Positions 37,417 to 47,875 of a stretch of DNA of 64,000 bases are shown here, piece after piece. The position numbers and the translations under genes are program-made. Numbering within the stretch: the stretch's first letter is position 1; each line of letters starts with the position of its first letter. The stretch is from Parashewanella spongiae (GTDB lineage Bacteria > Pseudomonadota > Gammaproteobacteria > Enterobacterales > Shewanellaceae). The DNA is taken from positions 1,798,001 through 1,862,000 of the forward strand of contig NZ_CP037952.1 in NCBI RefSeq assembly GCF_004358345.1, given 5' to 3'. The notes under the pieces were generated by a model. That model saw nothing but the letters and a program-made list of their open reading frames with translations, was not told the DNA's origin and made no database searches.

Positions 37417-39786
37417 GTGCAACAATATGTACTCTGGTATCAGGAATTAGGCATGGGCGACGTCAACTTGGTTGGCGGTAAAAATGCTTCTCTAGGCGAG
37501 ATGATCAGCAACTTATCGAATGCTGGTGTACAAGTTCCTGGAGGCTTTGCAACAACGTCTCATGCATTTAATGAGTTCTTAGAACAAAGTGGAGTTAACC
37601 AGAAGATTTATGACATCCTAGATACATTGGATGTTGATGATGTAAATCAACTTGCAAAAGTTGGCGCACAGATCAGGCAATGGGTTATCGATACCCCTTT
37701 CCAACCAGAATTAGAGCAAGCGATCCTCGAATCCTACAACAAGCTTGCCTCAGAAACTCAAGAAGCTTCATTTGCTGTCCGCTCCTCTGCAACTGCAGAA
37801 GATATGCCGGACGCTTCATTTGCTGGTCAACAAGAAACTTTCTTAAATGTGAAAGGTTTTGATTCAGTCTTGGTTGCGATTAAACACGTTTTTGCTTCAC
37901 TATTTAATGATCGTGCGATTTCTTATCGCGTACACCAAGGTTACGATCACCGTGGTGTGGCTTTATCTGCTGGCATTCAAAGAATGGTACGTTCTGACAA
38001 AGCGGCGTCAGGTGTAATGTTCACAATGGATACTGAGTCAGGTAACAATGATGTAGTCTTCATCACCTCATCGTTTGGTTTAGGCGAAATGGTTGTTCAG
38101 GGCGCTGTTAATCCAGATGAATTTTATGTTCACAAGCCAATCTTAGCGCAAGGTCATCAAGCTGTTGTTCGTCGAAATGTTGGTAGTAAGATGATCCAAA
38201 TGGTTTACTCTGATGATGTTGGTCATGGTAAACAAGTTAAGATTGAAGATGTTGATGTTGAGTTACGTCGTGAATTTTCTGTGACTGATGAAGAAGTTAT
38301 GGAACTTGCTAAACAAGCTGTCATCATTGAAAAGCATTATGGCCGCGCTATGGATATCGAGTGGGCTAAAGACGGCAACGACGGTAAGCTTTATATTGTT
38401 CAAGCACGACCAGAAACAGTTCGAAGCCGTGAAGATGTTCAATTGATTGAACGTTATCATCTTAAAACACGTGGTGAAGTGTTAAGCGAAGGTCGTGCAA
38501 TTGGTCATAAGGTTGGTTCTGGCGTAGCTAAAGTACTTGCTTCAATTGACGATATGGATCAAATCCAACCGGGTGATGTGTTAGTCACAGACATGACAGA
38601 TCCTGACTGGGAACCTATCATGAAGCGTGCGAGCGCTATCGTCACAAATCGTGGTGGTCGTACTTGTCACGCAGCCATTATTGCCCGTGAACTTGGCGTT
38701 CCAGCTGTTGTGGGTTGCGGTGACGTTACGGACTTGATTAAAACAGGTCAAGAAGTAACGGTTTCTTGCTCTGAAGGTGATACTGGTTTCATTTACGAAG
38801 GTAAGCAAGAGTTTGATGTGGTGACAAACCGTGTCGATACGCTTCCTGACTTACCAATGAAAATCATGATGAACGTGGGTAACCCTGACAGAGCATTTGA
38901 CTTTGCTCGTTTGCCAAATGAAGGTGTAGGTCTTGCTCGTCTTGAGTTCATCATCAACCGTATGATAGGTATTCACCCTAAAGCATTACTTGAATTTAAT
39001 AAGCAAGATGCTGAGCTTCAAAATGAAATTCATGAAATGATTGCTGGATATGAATCTCCGGTTGAATTTTATATTGCACGTTTAGTGGAAGGTATTGCAA
39101 CAATTGGTAGCGCCTTCTATCCGAAGAAAGTGATTGTTCGTATGTCTGACTTTAAGTCTAACGAATATGCTAATTTGGTTGGAGGTGATCGTTATGAGCC
39201 TGAAGAAGAAAACCCAATGTTGGGCTTCCGCGGTGCAAGTCGCTATATTTCAGAATCATTTCGTGATTGTTTTGCACTTGAGTGTGAAGCGATTAAACGT
39301 GTTCGTAACGAAATGGGCTTGACGAACGTTGAAATCATGATCCCATTTGTTCGTACGCTTGATGAAGCTTCTCAGGTTATTGATCTTCTTAAAGAAGAAG
39401 GTTTAGAGCGTGGTAAAGATGGTCTACGCGTCATTATGATGTGTGAGCTACCTTCAAATGCTTTACTTGCAGAAGAATTCCTTGAATACTTTGATGGTTT
39501 CTCAATCGGCTCAAACGATTTAACTCAGCTTACGCTTGGTTTAGATAGAGACTCAGGTATCATCAGTCACTTATTTGACGAACGTAATCTTGCTGTTAAG
39601 AAGTTACTTTCTATGGCTATTCAAGCGGCTAAAGCCAAAGGGGCTTATGTCGGTATTTGTGGCCAAGGCCCATCAGATCATGCAGACTTTGCAGCATGGT
39701 TAGTAGAGCAGGGCATTGATACCGTTTCATTGAACCCTGATACAGTGATTGACACTTGGTTGTACCTTGCTAAAGAGCACGGATAA
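37417..39786 (+). CDS. ppsA: Phosphoenolpyruvate synthase
   Basis: A GTG start follows GCGGAG. The 789-residue enzyme has the N-terminal ATP-grasp domain ([34 protein letters not shown]). The swivelling phosphohistidine domain contains [20 protein letters not shown]. The C-terminal PEP/pyruvate barrel ends with [20 protein letters not shown] and SLNPD. It converts pyruvate and ATP to phosphoenolpyruvate for gluconeogenesis. Codon use looks like that of a well expressed gene. A strong terminator follows. Confidence 0.97.
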   Translation: MQQYVLWYQELGMGDVNLVGGKNASLGEMISNLSNAGVQVPGGFATTSHAFNEFLEQSGVNQKIYDILDTLDVDDVNQLAKVGAQIRQWVIDTPFQPELEQAILESYNKLASETQEASFAVRSSATAEDMPDASFAGQQETFLNVKGFDSVLVAIKHVFASLFNDRAISYRVHQGYDHRGVALSAGIQRMVRSDKAASGVMFTMDTESGNNDVVFITSSFGLGEMVVQGAVNPDEFYVHKPILAQGHQAVVRRNVGSKMIQMVYSDDVGHGKQVKIEDVDVELRREFSVTDEEVMELAKQAVIIEKHYGRAMDIEWAKDGNDGKLYIVQARPETVRSREDVQLIERYHLKTRGEVLSEGRAIGHKVGSGVAKVLASIDDMDQIQPGDVLVTDMTDPDWEPIMKRASAIVTNRGGRTCHAAIIARELGVPAVVGCGDVTDLIKTGQEVTVSCSEGDTGFIYEGKQEFDVVTNRVDTLPDLPMKIMMNVGNPDRAFDFARLPNEGVGLARLEFIINRMIGIHPKALLEFNKQDAELQNEIHEMIAGYESPVEFYIARLVEGIATIGSAFYPKKVIVRMSDFKSNEYANLVGGDRYEPEEENPMLGFRGASRYISESFRDCFALECEAIKRVRNEMGLTNVEIMIPFVRTLDEASQVIDLLKEEGLERGKDGLRVIMMCELPSNALLAEEFLEYFDGFSIGSNDLTQLTLGLDRDSGIISHLFDERNLAVKKLLSMAIQAAKAKGAYVGICGQGPSDHADFAAWLVEQGIDTVSLNPDTVIDTWLYLAKEHG

Positions 39787-39803
39787 TTAATTTTCAGAGT
39801 TTT

Positions 39804-39836
39804 AAAAGGTCGCTAAAATGCGGCCTTTTTGTTTTT
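39804..39836 (+). terminator. Intrinsic terminator of ppsA
   Basis: AAAAGGTCGC pairs with GCGGCCTTTT around TAAAAT and runs into GTTTTT, 18 bases after the ppsA stop. Confidence 0.88.
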
Positions 39837-39854
39837 ACAGTAGTTAGTTTTTAT

Positions 39855-42800
39855 CTAGTTAGTCCAGTCGATAATTTCATGTAACGAGGCTGTTAAAGGG
39901 TTCTTTACTGGATCGGTAAGAAATTGTTGTACGCTTTCCAAATAATTTTCTTTTATAATTCTTTTAAGTACCGTACGGATTGATGCTTTGGTGTATTCGT
40001 CAGTATTTTCTTGATCTAAAATGCCGTGTTCATATGTATCGTTAGCACCATCTTCATAATCTGTATCGTTAGCACCATCTTCATAATCTGCTGGGCATAG
40101 GCATAAATTGACCGTTTCATCTCCTGAGGTATCAAGTATTGTGAGTATTGCAGCGTAATCATCACAAGATTTTAAAATTTTAGGGTTTCCACTGCATTTT
40201 AACTCGATTAATACTTTTGTGGAATAATTGAGGGTGCCGCATTCTTTGCTAACATCTTCAGGTTCTCCTGTAAATAAATCATCGAGATCGATTATGGATA
40301 ATTGAGGTGAGTCTAATTTATATCTTCTTCCTTTGGAGTTGGTGACAGTTTCTTTATAAAGAAAATTACAAGGCTTTATGTCTCTAAAAAATATATGGTT
40401 TTCATGTAATTTAGCCATGTCATAACAAAATTGGTTGAAGACTCGGTAGTTTAATGACATAAAAGGGGATAATTGTTCTCTGTAATTAATAATGTCATCA
40501 CCTCCAAATACAGCCGTTATCTTTCCTTTTCTGACTACAATGCCTTGTAGTCCTGGTTGTATAGAACACTGTGCCCAAGACTTTATTCCGAGTGCAGCTT
40601 TTACTTTTTTGAGCTTACTTTTAAAAATCTCATTCCGATCTGTTTCTACTGGACCACACATTGCGCTTGTGTCTGTTTGAACCGACTCTTGGGTATCTTC
40701 AGCATCAAAACTGATATATTGGGAGTCTATTGCGCTTGCCTTTTTAAAACCGCCAGATAACTTAGCAAATTCATCTTTTTTTAATCGGTGAAAAGGAAGT
40801 CTCATTGGTGGAAACACTTTATCTTTATCATAATAATATTCAATGGGTTCTACACCTGGTGTAGAACCTCTATTTGTTAATTTAACAAAGCCAATCGGAG
40901 TATTTATATGGCGAAACATTGGTTTTGCTTCTTCTAGCTTTGTGCTATGTGCTTTGTAGTTACGCTGAATAATAATTGCTTTCTTATTAGCATCTTGTAA
41001 CTCACCTAATAGATATGCAATTTCTTTTTTTAATGTACTATTACCTTTTTGATCTGCTGTTTTGATTTGCCATAACAAAGTTATTAATTTCTCTGCAATT
41101 GCAGCGGGTTTAACAAAAAGAATATGAATTAGCTCTAATGTTTTACCTTCTGACAAGAAAAATAAAATGGTTAAAATATTAGTGGCTTTAGAGTGAGTCG
41201 AAATTGCTGTAATGAATTGAGCCTGAATCTCTATTGTTAGTGAAAACAACGCTGCTGCAAGTTGATAATCAGTAAAATGAGATAGTAAAGCAGACCATTC
41301 AGTGCTAGGTACGGTTCGAATAATATGTTCTAATTCAGTGGGGTCTTTGTACTTTGTTTGCCAATAACTGAGTTTTTGAGGATGCTCGAAATCAGTAAAA
41401 TCTAATAAATCTTTATCTGTTAGTTCTTGTGCAATTTCAAGCCAATTCGAAAATGTAAACAATTGTGATATAGCTTTTTTCTTGACTAAAGATAGTCTTA
41501 AAAATTGGGCCATTAATTGTTCATTATGTTCCGTCGCTTCAAAAAATTTTTGTCTCCAAAATCGGTCGTTTAAACAATTTGCTATTTCATTTTTGATGTC
41601 AGGGTTGAGCAAATGAGACGTTAGCAAGGTATTAAAGTTGAAATGCTTATCACCACCACTTTCGATTAATGTGGCCAACATTTTACACGGTAAATGTTTT
41701 TGGCACTTATCGTAGTATTCTTGAAAAGTTGTTCCATCAACGTTCAATACTGCTAGCATGGATTTACAAAGCTCAGCTTGTTTACAAGGGGACATGGTGG
41801 CTGTAATTAGTGAGCAGCTTTTTAATTTAAACCCAAGCATTATTATTGTGATGAGCTCTAAATGGTGGGAGCAAGTAAATTCTCTTAATTGTTGTAATAA
41901 GTCATCATCTATTTCACCAATTACGGCTGGAATTAAACATTCATCAAAGACCTTAAGTGAGTTTAAAGGGGAAAACATTTTGCATGCGACTCTTTCAGGA
42001 AGAGTTCTGATTAAATGTATCACTTGAATTGGTAATAGCCGACATAAAACGAGATCAATAAAGTCATGATTGTTACTATCTATAATAGCGATTATCTTTT
42101 TTATTTCTGTCGTTTTTATTATTTGTGGAGGTTTTAGTATTTTATCAAAGTATAGGGTGATGAGCGGTAATTTCGATCTCCCTCTTGCTTGCTTGACTAA
42201 CCAATACAAGTTTTGATCATCTAAATAATTTAGTAACTCTTTCGATTCAGGGCTGAATACAGTCGTGTTCAAGTCACAATCAAATATCAGAAACTCTCGA
42301 AGCAAAAGTTCAAGTTCATTAAATTTTGATGTATTTGAATCAAACTCAGGTGTTATGCCAAGGGTGTTAGATTCAACTACACACCAGTCATCTATATCGT
42401 TGGGCTTACTTGATTCCTCTTTGATTTGTTGAAATTGAGCATTGGTAATTAATTGCTGAAATACCACCGCGGCAACTGTTTTTTCAGTTTTTATTAATAT
42501 CTTAGCTAATTCTACTATATTAAAATTAGAAGCAATTTTCACAGCAATATTGGGTGGAACTCTAGGAAAAACTTCAAAAGTAAAGGGAAAATTCTGTTGA
42601 GAAATTAATTTAGCTAATTGTTGTTGCAAATTTTCAGGGATATCCTGCCAAACTGAATTATCAGATTCAAGAGAGAGTAACGTTTTTGCGAATTCTGGTT
42701 GTTCAGTGATTACTACTTTGACTTGTTCAACAGGTAAGCAAGCGATTATTTTTGTTCTTTTAAGTTTATTCCAATATGGCGTTACAAGTAGCCTTGTTCT

Positions 42801-43304
42801 CATTTCATGATCCATTTGGGATAAAATGTCAGCGGCTTTTTGTGACGATAATTGTTGTAAAGCAGATTGGATAACTGTAATTTTGTTTTGCGGCTCAGAA
42901 TCACTAAGGGTGTTTAGAACTTGCTTTCCTACATTATTTGGGGCTCTTTCTAAGAGTAAAATTTGTTCTTCAACGGTTACGTTTTGAGAAGAAATACTTG
43001 TTACAGCTATATCTGAAGAAAGACTAGGGTGAGTCGCGAGGGAAAGTAAAAAGTTATAGCATTTTTGGTCTGAACTGTCCTTTCCTACGACATCGCCTAA
43101 TTGCAATTTTTTTCCATCATGAAAAAAACCAATATATTGACCTAATAATTTATTATTTTCTATTGTAATGAGGTATTTTTCATTTGAAAAAGTGCCAATT
43201 TTTATACTCACTGTGGCTTTTTTTGTTTCATGTAATTGAGATATTGAAGCTTCATCAATACTAGAGAAAGCCTGTTTAGATAAAAATACTTCAGGAGAAG
43301 CCAT
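39855..43304 (-). CDS. Large alpha-solenoid protein with IQ-like motif and kinase-like C-terminus (paralogue 1)
   Basis: The ATG at 43304 is preferred to 43340 because AGGGAAAC precedes it and it aligns with the start of the neighbouring paralogue (MAS-x3-L). The 1149-residue protein has a beta-rich N-terminal module (YLITIENNKLLG). A long helical solenoid follows, with MgtE/FliG-like units such as LQQLSSQKAADILSQMDHEM. Near residue 779 lies an IQ-like motif (IIIQRNYKAHSTK). The C-terminal 300 residues look like a protein kinase: a Gly-rich loop-like KLSGGFKKAS, the catalytic loop FFRDIKPCNFLYK (Asp, Lys and Asn kept, His replaced by Phe) and IIDLDD in place of DFG. No signal peptide is seen. 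A role as a translocated effector kinase is inference. Confidence 0.75.
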   Translation of the reverse strand: MASPEVFLSKQAFSSIDEASISQLHETKKATVSIKIGTFSNEKYLITIENNKLLGQYIGFFHDGKKLQLGDVVGKDSSDQKCYNFLLSLATHPSLSSDIAVTSISSQNVTVEEQILLLERAPNNVGKQVLNTLSDSEPQNKITVIQSALQQLSSQKAADILSQMDHEMRTRLLVTPYWNKLKRTKIIACLPVEQVKVVITEQPEFAKTLLSLESDNSVWQDIPENLQQQLAKLISQQNFPFTFEVFPRVPPNIAVKIASNFNIVELAKILIKTEKTVAAVVFQQLITNAQFQQIKEESSKPNDIDDWCVVESNTLGITPEFDSNTSKFNELELLLREFLIFDCDLNTTVFSPESKELLNYLDDQNLYWLVKQARGRSKLPLITLYFDKILKPPQIIKTTEIKKIIAIIDSNNHDFIDLVLCRLLPIQVIHLIRTLPERVACKMFSPLNSLKVFDECLIPAVIGEIDDDLLQQLREFTCSHHLELITIIMLGFKLKSCSLITATMSPCKQAELCKSMLAVLNVDGTTFQEYYDKCQKHLPCKMLATLIESGGDKHFNFNTLLTSHLLNPDIKNEIANCLNDRFWRQKFFEATEHNEQLMAQFLRLSLVKKKAISQLFTFSNWLEIAQELTDKDLLDFTDFEHPQKLSYWQTKYKDPTELEHIIRTVPSTEWSALLSHFTDYQLAAALFSLTIEIQAQFITAISTHSKATNILTILFFLSEGKTLELIHILFVKPAAIAEKLITLLWQIKTADQKGNSTLKKEIAYLLGELQDANKKAIIIQRNYKAHSTKLEEAKPMFRHINTPIGFVKLTNRGSTPGVEPIEYYYDKDKVFPPMRLPFHRLKKDEFAKLSGGFKKASAIDSQYISFDAEDTQESVQTDTSAMCGPVETDRNEIFKSKLKKVKAALGIKSWAQCSIQPGLQGIVVRKGKITAVFGGDDIINYREQLSPFMSLNYRVFNQFCYDMAKLHENHIFFRDIKPCNFLYKETVTNSKGRRYKLDSPQLSIIDLDDLFTGEPEDVSKECGTLNYSTKVLIELKCSGNPKILKSCDDYAAILTILDTSGDETVNLCLCPADYEDGANDTDYEDGANDTYEHGILDQENTDEYTKASIRTVLKRIIKENYLESVQQFLTDPVKNPLTASLHEIIDWTN
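40036..40089 (-). repeat. Perfect 27-bp tandem duplication inside paralogue 1
   Basis: Two identical 27-base units encode DYEDGANDT twice. The segment follows the kinase catalytic core and is absent from paralogue 2. It looks like a recent in-frame slippage that leaves the frame open. Confidence 0.9.
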
Positions 43305-43986
43305 GTTGTTTCCCTGTTTTTTTACTATCTCATTATGCATTTTTGAATCAAATATAAGTTTGATCTTTTATCGCAATCAGGATAATTATTTAACCTGAAT
43401 TTTGCGTAATGAAATCCATAAGAGTTTGATTCAATATATTATCTATAGTGCAGGTAGTTATTTGAATTTCAAGGCGTGTTGTGAATAAATAGCCTGCTAT
43501 TTTAAGCAATCACAACGCTAAAATTCTCATAAGTAGCTGTACTGTAGATGTTTTTTTATTCAGGGTTCAGGTTGTTTTGCATAAACATTATCATTTTAGC
43601 TTAAGAGTTACGCGGTATTATTTACATAGAATTATGTTTGTATTAATAATTGTTAATTCGCGTTTTAAGTGGATAATATCTCCGTGTAACCTGAAAATGC
43701 ATCTTTAACCTAAACATTCATGATAGGCATAGATGTCATATGCGTTTACTTTGACTACTATTTTTCTATCACCCTACACCATGAAAATTGTATTCGCTGA
43801 GATTTGAAGATTATTTCCAACCTAAAGCTAAAGGCGAAGTGATTTTTAGCTTTTATGCTTTCACTAACAGGCTTGGGAATAGGTGTTAGCGGCTATTTTC
43901 ACGGTAAATAAATCGGTTGAACGCACAATTTAACTTAAAAATTTGGGTTGTGATTGAGTATTCATTAAATTTTTCGAGTTTTTTAT
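43305..43986. other. Intergenic region between the two giant paralogues
   Basis: The first part holds the leader of paralogue 1 and a MITE-5 copy (43392-43573). The remaining 410 bases are AT-rich and contain no convincing gene or terminator. Confidence 0.45.
43392..43573. repeat. MITE-5 copy 1, about 182 bp
   Basis: It begins AACCTGAATTTTGCGTAATG and ends TTTTTATTCAGGGTTCAGGTT-like, giving an imperfect inverted repeat. The termini and the internal block AGCTGTACTGTAGATGTTT recur in the copy at 47591-47833. Confidence 0.6.
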
Positions 43987-46900
43987 TTATTTTGACCAAT
44001 CTATCATGTCATGCAATGGGATTCTTAAAGAGTGACTTACTGGGTTCGCAAGAAAGTTTTTTACTGTTGTAAAGTGTTCGTCTTTTATCATTCTTTTGAG
44101 AGCAGTGACAATGCCTTCCTTCGTTTTCCTGTGAGTATTTTCAGCATTTAAGATACCATATCTAAAAATCATTTCCTCAAGAGTTCCATGTAATCTTGGG
44201 GTCGTTTTCATGTCAAAAGTTTCTGGCGCTGTCGTTAATAACATAGTTATTAAGGTTGCGTATTCATCACGGGCTTTTAATATAATTAAGTTTCCAGTGC
44301 TTTTTTTGAGTAATTCAGCTGTTATATAGGCTGGTGAACCACAAATTCTGGCTTCCTCTCCTGGCTCACCTGTATATAAGTCATCAAGGTCAATTATTGC
44401 GAGCTGTGGAGAATCTAATCTTACAGATTTTCCACTTTCAGAGGTCGCAGTCGTTTTATAAAGTAAGTTTTCACCTTTAACATCTCTAAAGAATATGTTG
44501 TGCTGATGGAGTCGCGCCATCTCATTGCAAAACCTTTCGAAGACATGATAGTCAACAATTCCATTTTCTTGAGTAAAGTTTGTAATATCTTGACCACCAG
44601 CTACAGAAGTTATTTTTCCTTTTTCTAGTACTACACCTTGTAATCCAGGCTGTATCGAGCAATTAGTCCATGATTCTATTTGAAGTGCATTTTTTATTTT
44701 TTTAAGTTTTTCTTTTAAATGGGTATTTCTACTTGTCTTTACAGAAATAAATCTTTGAGTGTATTTAGAAGCTTTATCTGTTAGAACAATTTCTTGAGCT
44801 TTAAATTGGATGTAGTGAGCGTCTCTTGCTTTGGCCCTCTTAAAAGAGCCTTTTACCTTTTGGCTTTCTTGGCTTGATAGCTCTTTTGAAGGTATTCTTA
44901 TTGGAGGAAAGACTCTATCTTTATCGAAATAGTATTCTATGGGTTGACCATTTAATTTATGGTTCTTATTTTTTAATGTACGAAAGCCTTCAGGAACGTA
45001 TGTGGGTCGCATCTCTAGTCGATTATTTTTTACTTTATCGAGGTGACGTCTAAAGTGGCTCTGGATCATGCTTGCTTTGAAGTTTGCCAGTTTTAATTCA
45101 CCGAGGATAAAAACTATTTTCTTTTCTAAGGTGGTTCTACCTTTAATTTTTGTGGTATTAACTTGTTGTAAAAGAGATATTAATTCTTTTGTTGATTGTT
45201 CTGAGAGATACCCAAGCTGGCTAACGAGTTGTGAGGTTGAGTGTTCTGATAATTTATATAATTGAATTAAAAGTTGCACCACATTTGGCTGAGTTGAAAC
45301 TGACTGTATGAATTGTACTTGCACATCAATTGGCATTTTGCACAACTCTCCAGCAAGAAGCTCGGCATCAAAACAAAGTAACAAATTAGGCCATTTATTT
45401 GCAGGAATTGTTTCGATAATGTGTGCTATTTCGGTAGGTTTTTTATGTCTAGAATGCCAATATTTAAGTTGTTGTGGTTTATCTAGATCAGTAAAATCAA
45501 GCAGGTCTTTAGGATTTAATTTTTCTGCAATTTTTAACCAAGTATTCTGTTGAAACCATCTCCCTATCATTCTTTTTTTCTCCGGTTCGAGTTTTGAAAA
45601 TAATGATATAACTTTGTTGGCAGGCGAACTTAAAAACTGTCTGGCCCAGCATTTATTCTCTAAACAAACACATAGCTCATTGATATCATGCTGATCGAAA
45701 TAGCTTGAGTCAGATAGATCAACCAAGCTTAATCGGGTGGGTTGTCTTCCCATTAAGCGTGCAATCATAGGTATTGGTATATGCTCTTTACATTTTTTCA
45801 CGAGCTCTTGATTGGATGGAGCCGCGACTAGTTTGATCATTAGGTCGCACAGTTCATCTTGCTTTGTTTGCACTAGTAGCTGTGTAATAAGGTGGCAGTG
45901 TTTAGAACGAGATCTAAGCATAAATGTGGCAACTACATTCGGTTCTGAATTTTGGGCAAATTCTTGTAAGCCGTTTAATACTTCAACATTATCTTGATGC
46001 ACTAGGGCAGGAATTAAAAGATCATTAATGATTCTAGCTGAGTAATCTTGTGAGAATAATTGTGTTGTTACTTCACTAGGAAGTACACGAATAAGAGATA
46101 TCACCTGTACTGCCGAAAGTTGGCAAATTGAATCAATTATAAATTCGTTTTTGTGTTCATTGATTATGAAAGCAACATTTTCAACTTGATTTTTATCTAC
46201 ACTCAATGGCGATTTTAGTACTTTTTTTAAATACGCGTTGATTAAATTCGCTTTGTTTTGTCCATCTGCATACTTTATTAAGTGGTAAGCACTTTGATCA
46301 TCAAGAGCATTGAATATAAATTCAAAATCAACATTGAACCCCATGAAGCTTGAGTGCTCATCATACTCAAAAAACTCTTGTAAAAATTCATTAAATTTTG
46401 CTGAGTCATTGATGAAGGATTCAGAATCTGTAACGACTCCTAAGGAATTGTCGCTGACAACACACCAGTCTTGACTTTCATTTATTACTTTGGACATTGC
46501 TAATGACTGTATGTCAGCATTGGCTATTAATTGACTGAATAATTGTACCGCCCTGTCTTTTTCAATATTTTTTAGTAAACATGCTAAATCTTTACCATTA
46601 AGCTGGCATAAAACTCTTGTTGCTAAATGATTGGGAAGATTTGGTATTTCTTGAGTTATAAATAATAAACTTCTTTGAAGTACTAATTGCTCTAATTCGG
46701 GCTGAAATGAACTGGATAAACCTTCCTTAGTTTGACATTGCGCTTCAAGAAATAATATCTGATTTGCAAATGACTCTAAGAAAACACCGCATTGCTCTGT
46801 AGACAAGAGGGCAATTACTTTGGTTCTATTTTTTATGTTCCAGTTTGCATCTGAAAGCAATGAACTCATTAATTTATCGTCCATTGATGATAAGATTTCA

Positions 46901-47358
46901 GCCGCTTTTGAGGCAGATAATTGTTGTAAAATGTAAAGTGCATTCTGAGTTTGATTTTTATGGTCATGCTCAAGGAGTTTACTAAGAACTCGTAGCCCGA
47001 CCTTTGTAGGAGCGTGATCGAGAAGTAAAGCCTGTTCTTCTTTAGATAGTTGCTCTGATTGAATAGTGTTAACGGCAATGTCTTCAGGAAGGTTTGGGTG
47101 CACCGTGATGGTATATAAAAGTTTAAGACCTGGTGTATCCGATTTATCACCAAACCGCACTGGTTTATCTTTAAATAATCGATTAACTTGTTGACCAACA
47201 AGTTGATTGTTTTGCACTGTTACACTGTACTTATCTTCAAATAGTACGCCTTCCTTCACTGAACAATTGAGTGTATTTCCCTCACTCAATTGGCTTAATG
47301 AGTAATCATCAAAACCTGAATATACTTCTCTGTCTAATAACAACTTTGAAGAAGCCAT
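43987..47358 (-). CDS. Large alpha-solenoid protein with IQ-like motif and kinase-like C-terminus (paralogue 2)
   Basis: The ATG at 47358 follows AGGAAATAT. The 1123-residue protein has the same layout as its downstream neighbour. It starts with the N-terminal module (KYSVTVQNNQLVGQQV, HPNLPEDIAVNTI) and a solenoid with LQQLSASKAAEILSSMDDKL. An IQ-like motif lies near residue 765 (MIQSHFRRHLDK). The kinase-like region has KVKGSFKRAKARDA, the loop FFRDVKGENLLYK near residue 958, IIDLDDLYTGEPG near 990 and SPAYITAELL in the APE position. It is closer to a canonical kinase than paralogue 1. Residues needed for phosphotransfer (Asp, Lys, Asn) are present, but activity is unproven. The two genes look like an old tandem duplication. 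Confidence 0.75.
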   Translation of the reverse strand: MASSKLLLDREVYSGFDDYSLSQLSEGNTLNCSVKEGVLFEDKYSVTVQNNQLVGQQVNRLFKDKPVRFGDKSDTPGLKLLYTITVHPNLPEDIAVNTIQSEQLSKEEQALLLDHAPTKVGLRVLSKLLEHDHKNQTQNALYILQQLSASKAAEILSSMDDKLMSSLLSDANWNIKNRTKVIALLSTEQCGVFLESFANQILFLEAQCQTKEGLSSSFQPELEQLVLQRSLLFITQEIPNLPNHLATRVLCQLNGKDLACLLKNIEKDRAVQLFSQLIANADIQSLAMSKVINESQDWCVVSDNSLGVVTDSESFINDSAKFNEFLQEFFEYDEHSSFMGFNVDFEFIFNALDDQSAYHLIKYADGQNKANLINAYLKKVLKSPLSVDKNQVENVAFIINEHKNEFIIDSICQLSAVQVISLIRVLPSEVTTQLFSQDYSARIINDLLIPALVHQDNVEVLNGLQEFAQNSEPNVVATFMLRSRSKHCHLITQLLVQTKQDELCDLMIKLVAAPSNQELVKKCKEHIPIPMIARLMGRQPTRLSLVDLSDSSYFDQHDINELCVCLENKCWARQFLSSPANKVISLFSKLEPEKKRMIGRWFQQNTWLKIAEKLNPKDLLDFTDLDKPQQLKYWHSRHKKPTEIAHIIETIPANKWPNLLLCFDAELLAGELCKMPIDVQVQFIQSVSTQPNVVQLLIQLYKLSEHSTSQLVSQLGYLSEQSTKELISLLQQVNTTKIKGRTTLEKKIVFILGELKLANFKASMIQSHFRRHLDKVKNNRLEMRPTYVPEGFRTLKNKNHKLNGQPIEYYFDKDRVFPPIRIPSKELSSQESQKVKGSFKRAKARDAHYIQFKAQEIVLTDKASKYTQRFISVKTSRNTHLKEKLKKIKNALQIESWTNCSIQPGLQGVVLEKGKITSVAGGQDITNFTQENGIVDYHVFERFCNEMARLHQHNIFFRDVKGENLLYKTTATSESGKSVRLDSPQLAIIDLDDLYTGEPGEEARICGSPAYITAELLKKSTGNLIILKARDEYATLITMLLTTAPETFDMKTTPRLHGTLEEMIFRYGILNAENTHRKTKEGIVTALKRMIKDEHFTTVKNFLANPVSHSLRIPLHDMIDWSK

Positions 47359-47590
47359 ATATTTCCTAAAAGCGCAGTAATACTGAATAAGTACATCTGA
47401 CTGTTAATTTAAAATGAATATCGTTAACCTATGGATAATTTGTAGTAAGTTATATTTTGTTTGTTCAATAGTAATCCAAGTTTAGTCTAAAACTAATGCT
47501 AATTAGAGTTACAAGGCCGTTCGATTAATTAAAATTTCTTAATTTGTATTAATGCTTATTTCAATTATAAATGATGACCTTTATGTATTT

Positions 47591-47833
47591 AACCTGAACT
47601 CGGGATAATGAAATCTTCATCAATTTCGATTGCACTTTGAGTACATAAATAGCTCTGAGTTGAGCATTTAATTACTGTAATGGTATAAGTTTAAATTCAA
47701 TCTACAGTGTGGCTGGTTTCGTTTTGTACGAGGCGTAACTATTTGTAATAGCCAGTTTATTTTAGAGAAGTCCAATATTGAAGTAGGCGAAAATAGCTGT
47801 GCTGTAGAGGTTTGCTTATCCAGAGTTCAGGTT
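47591..47833. repeat. MITE-5 copy 2, 243 bp with a nested MITE-1 fragment
   Basis: The ends AACCTGAACTCGGGATAA and TTATCCAGAGTTCAGGTT are inverted repeats with one mismatch. ATTT lies on both sides and may be the target duplication. Confidence 0.65.
47614..47685 (-). repeat. MITE-1 fragment inside MITE-5 copy 2
   Basis: It matches the end of MITE-1 copy C from TCTTCATCAATTTCGATTGC through AGCTCTGAGTTGAGCATT to the terminal repeat (one base missing), followed by TAA. The other half is absent. Confidence 0.75.
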
Positions 47834-47875
47834 ATTTAAATCATTTGCATAATCCATTTAATGAGATAAACGTCT

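Larger units (their letters stand above)
47359..47875. other. Intergenic region upstream of aidB with MITE-5 and a MITE-1 fragment
   Basis: About 230 AT-rich bases upstream of paralogue 2 are followed by a MITE-5 copy (47591-47833) that carries a MITE-1 fragment. Only 42 bases separate it from the aidB start, so the aidB promoter may lie inside the element. Confidence 0.5.
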
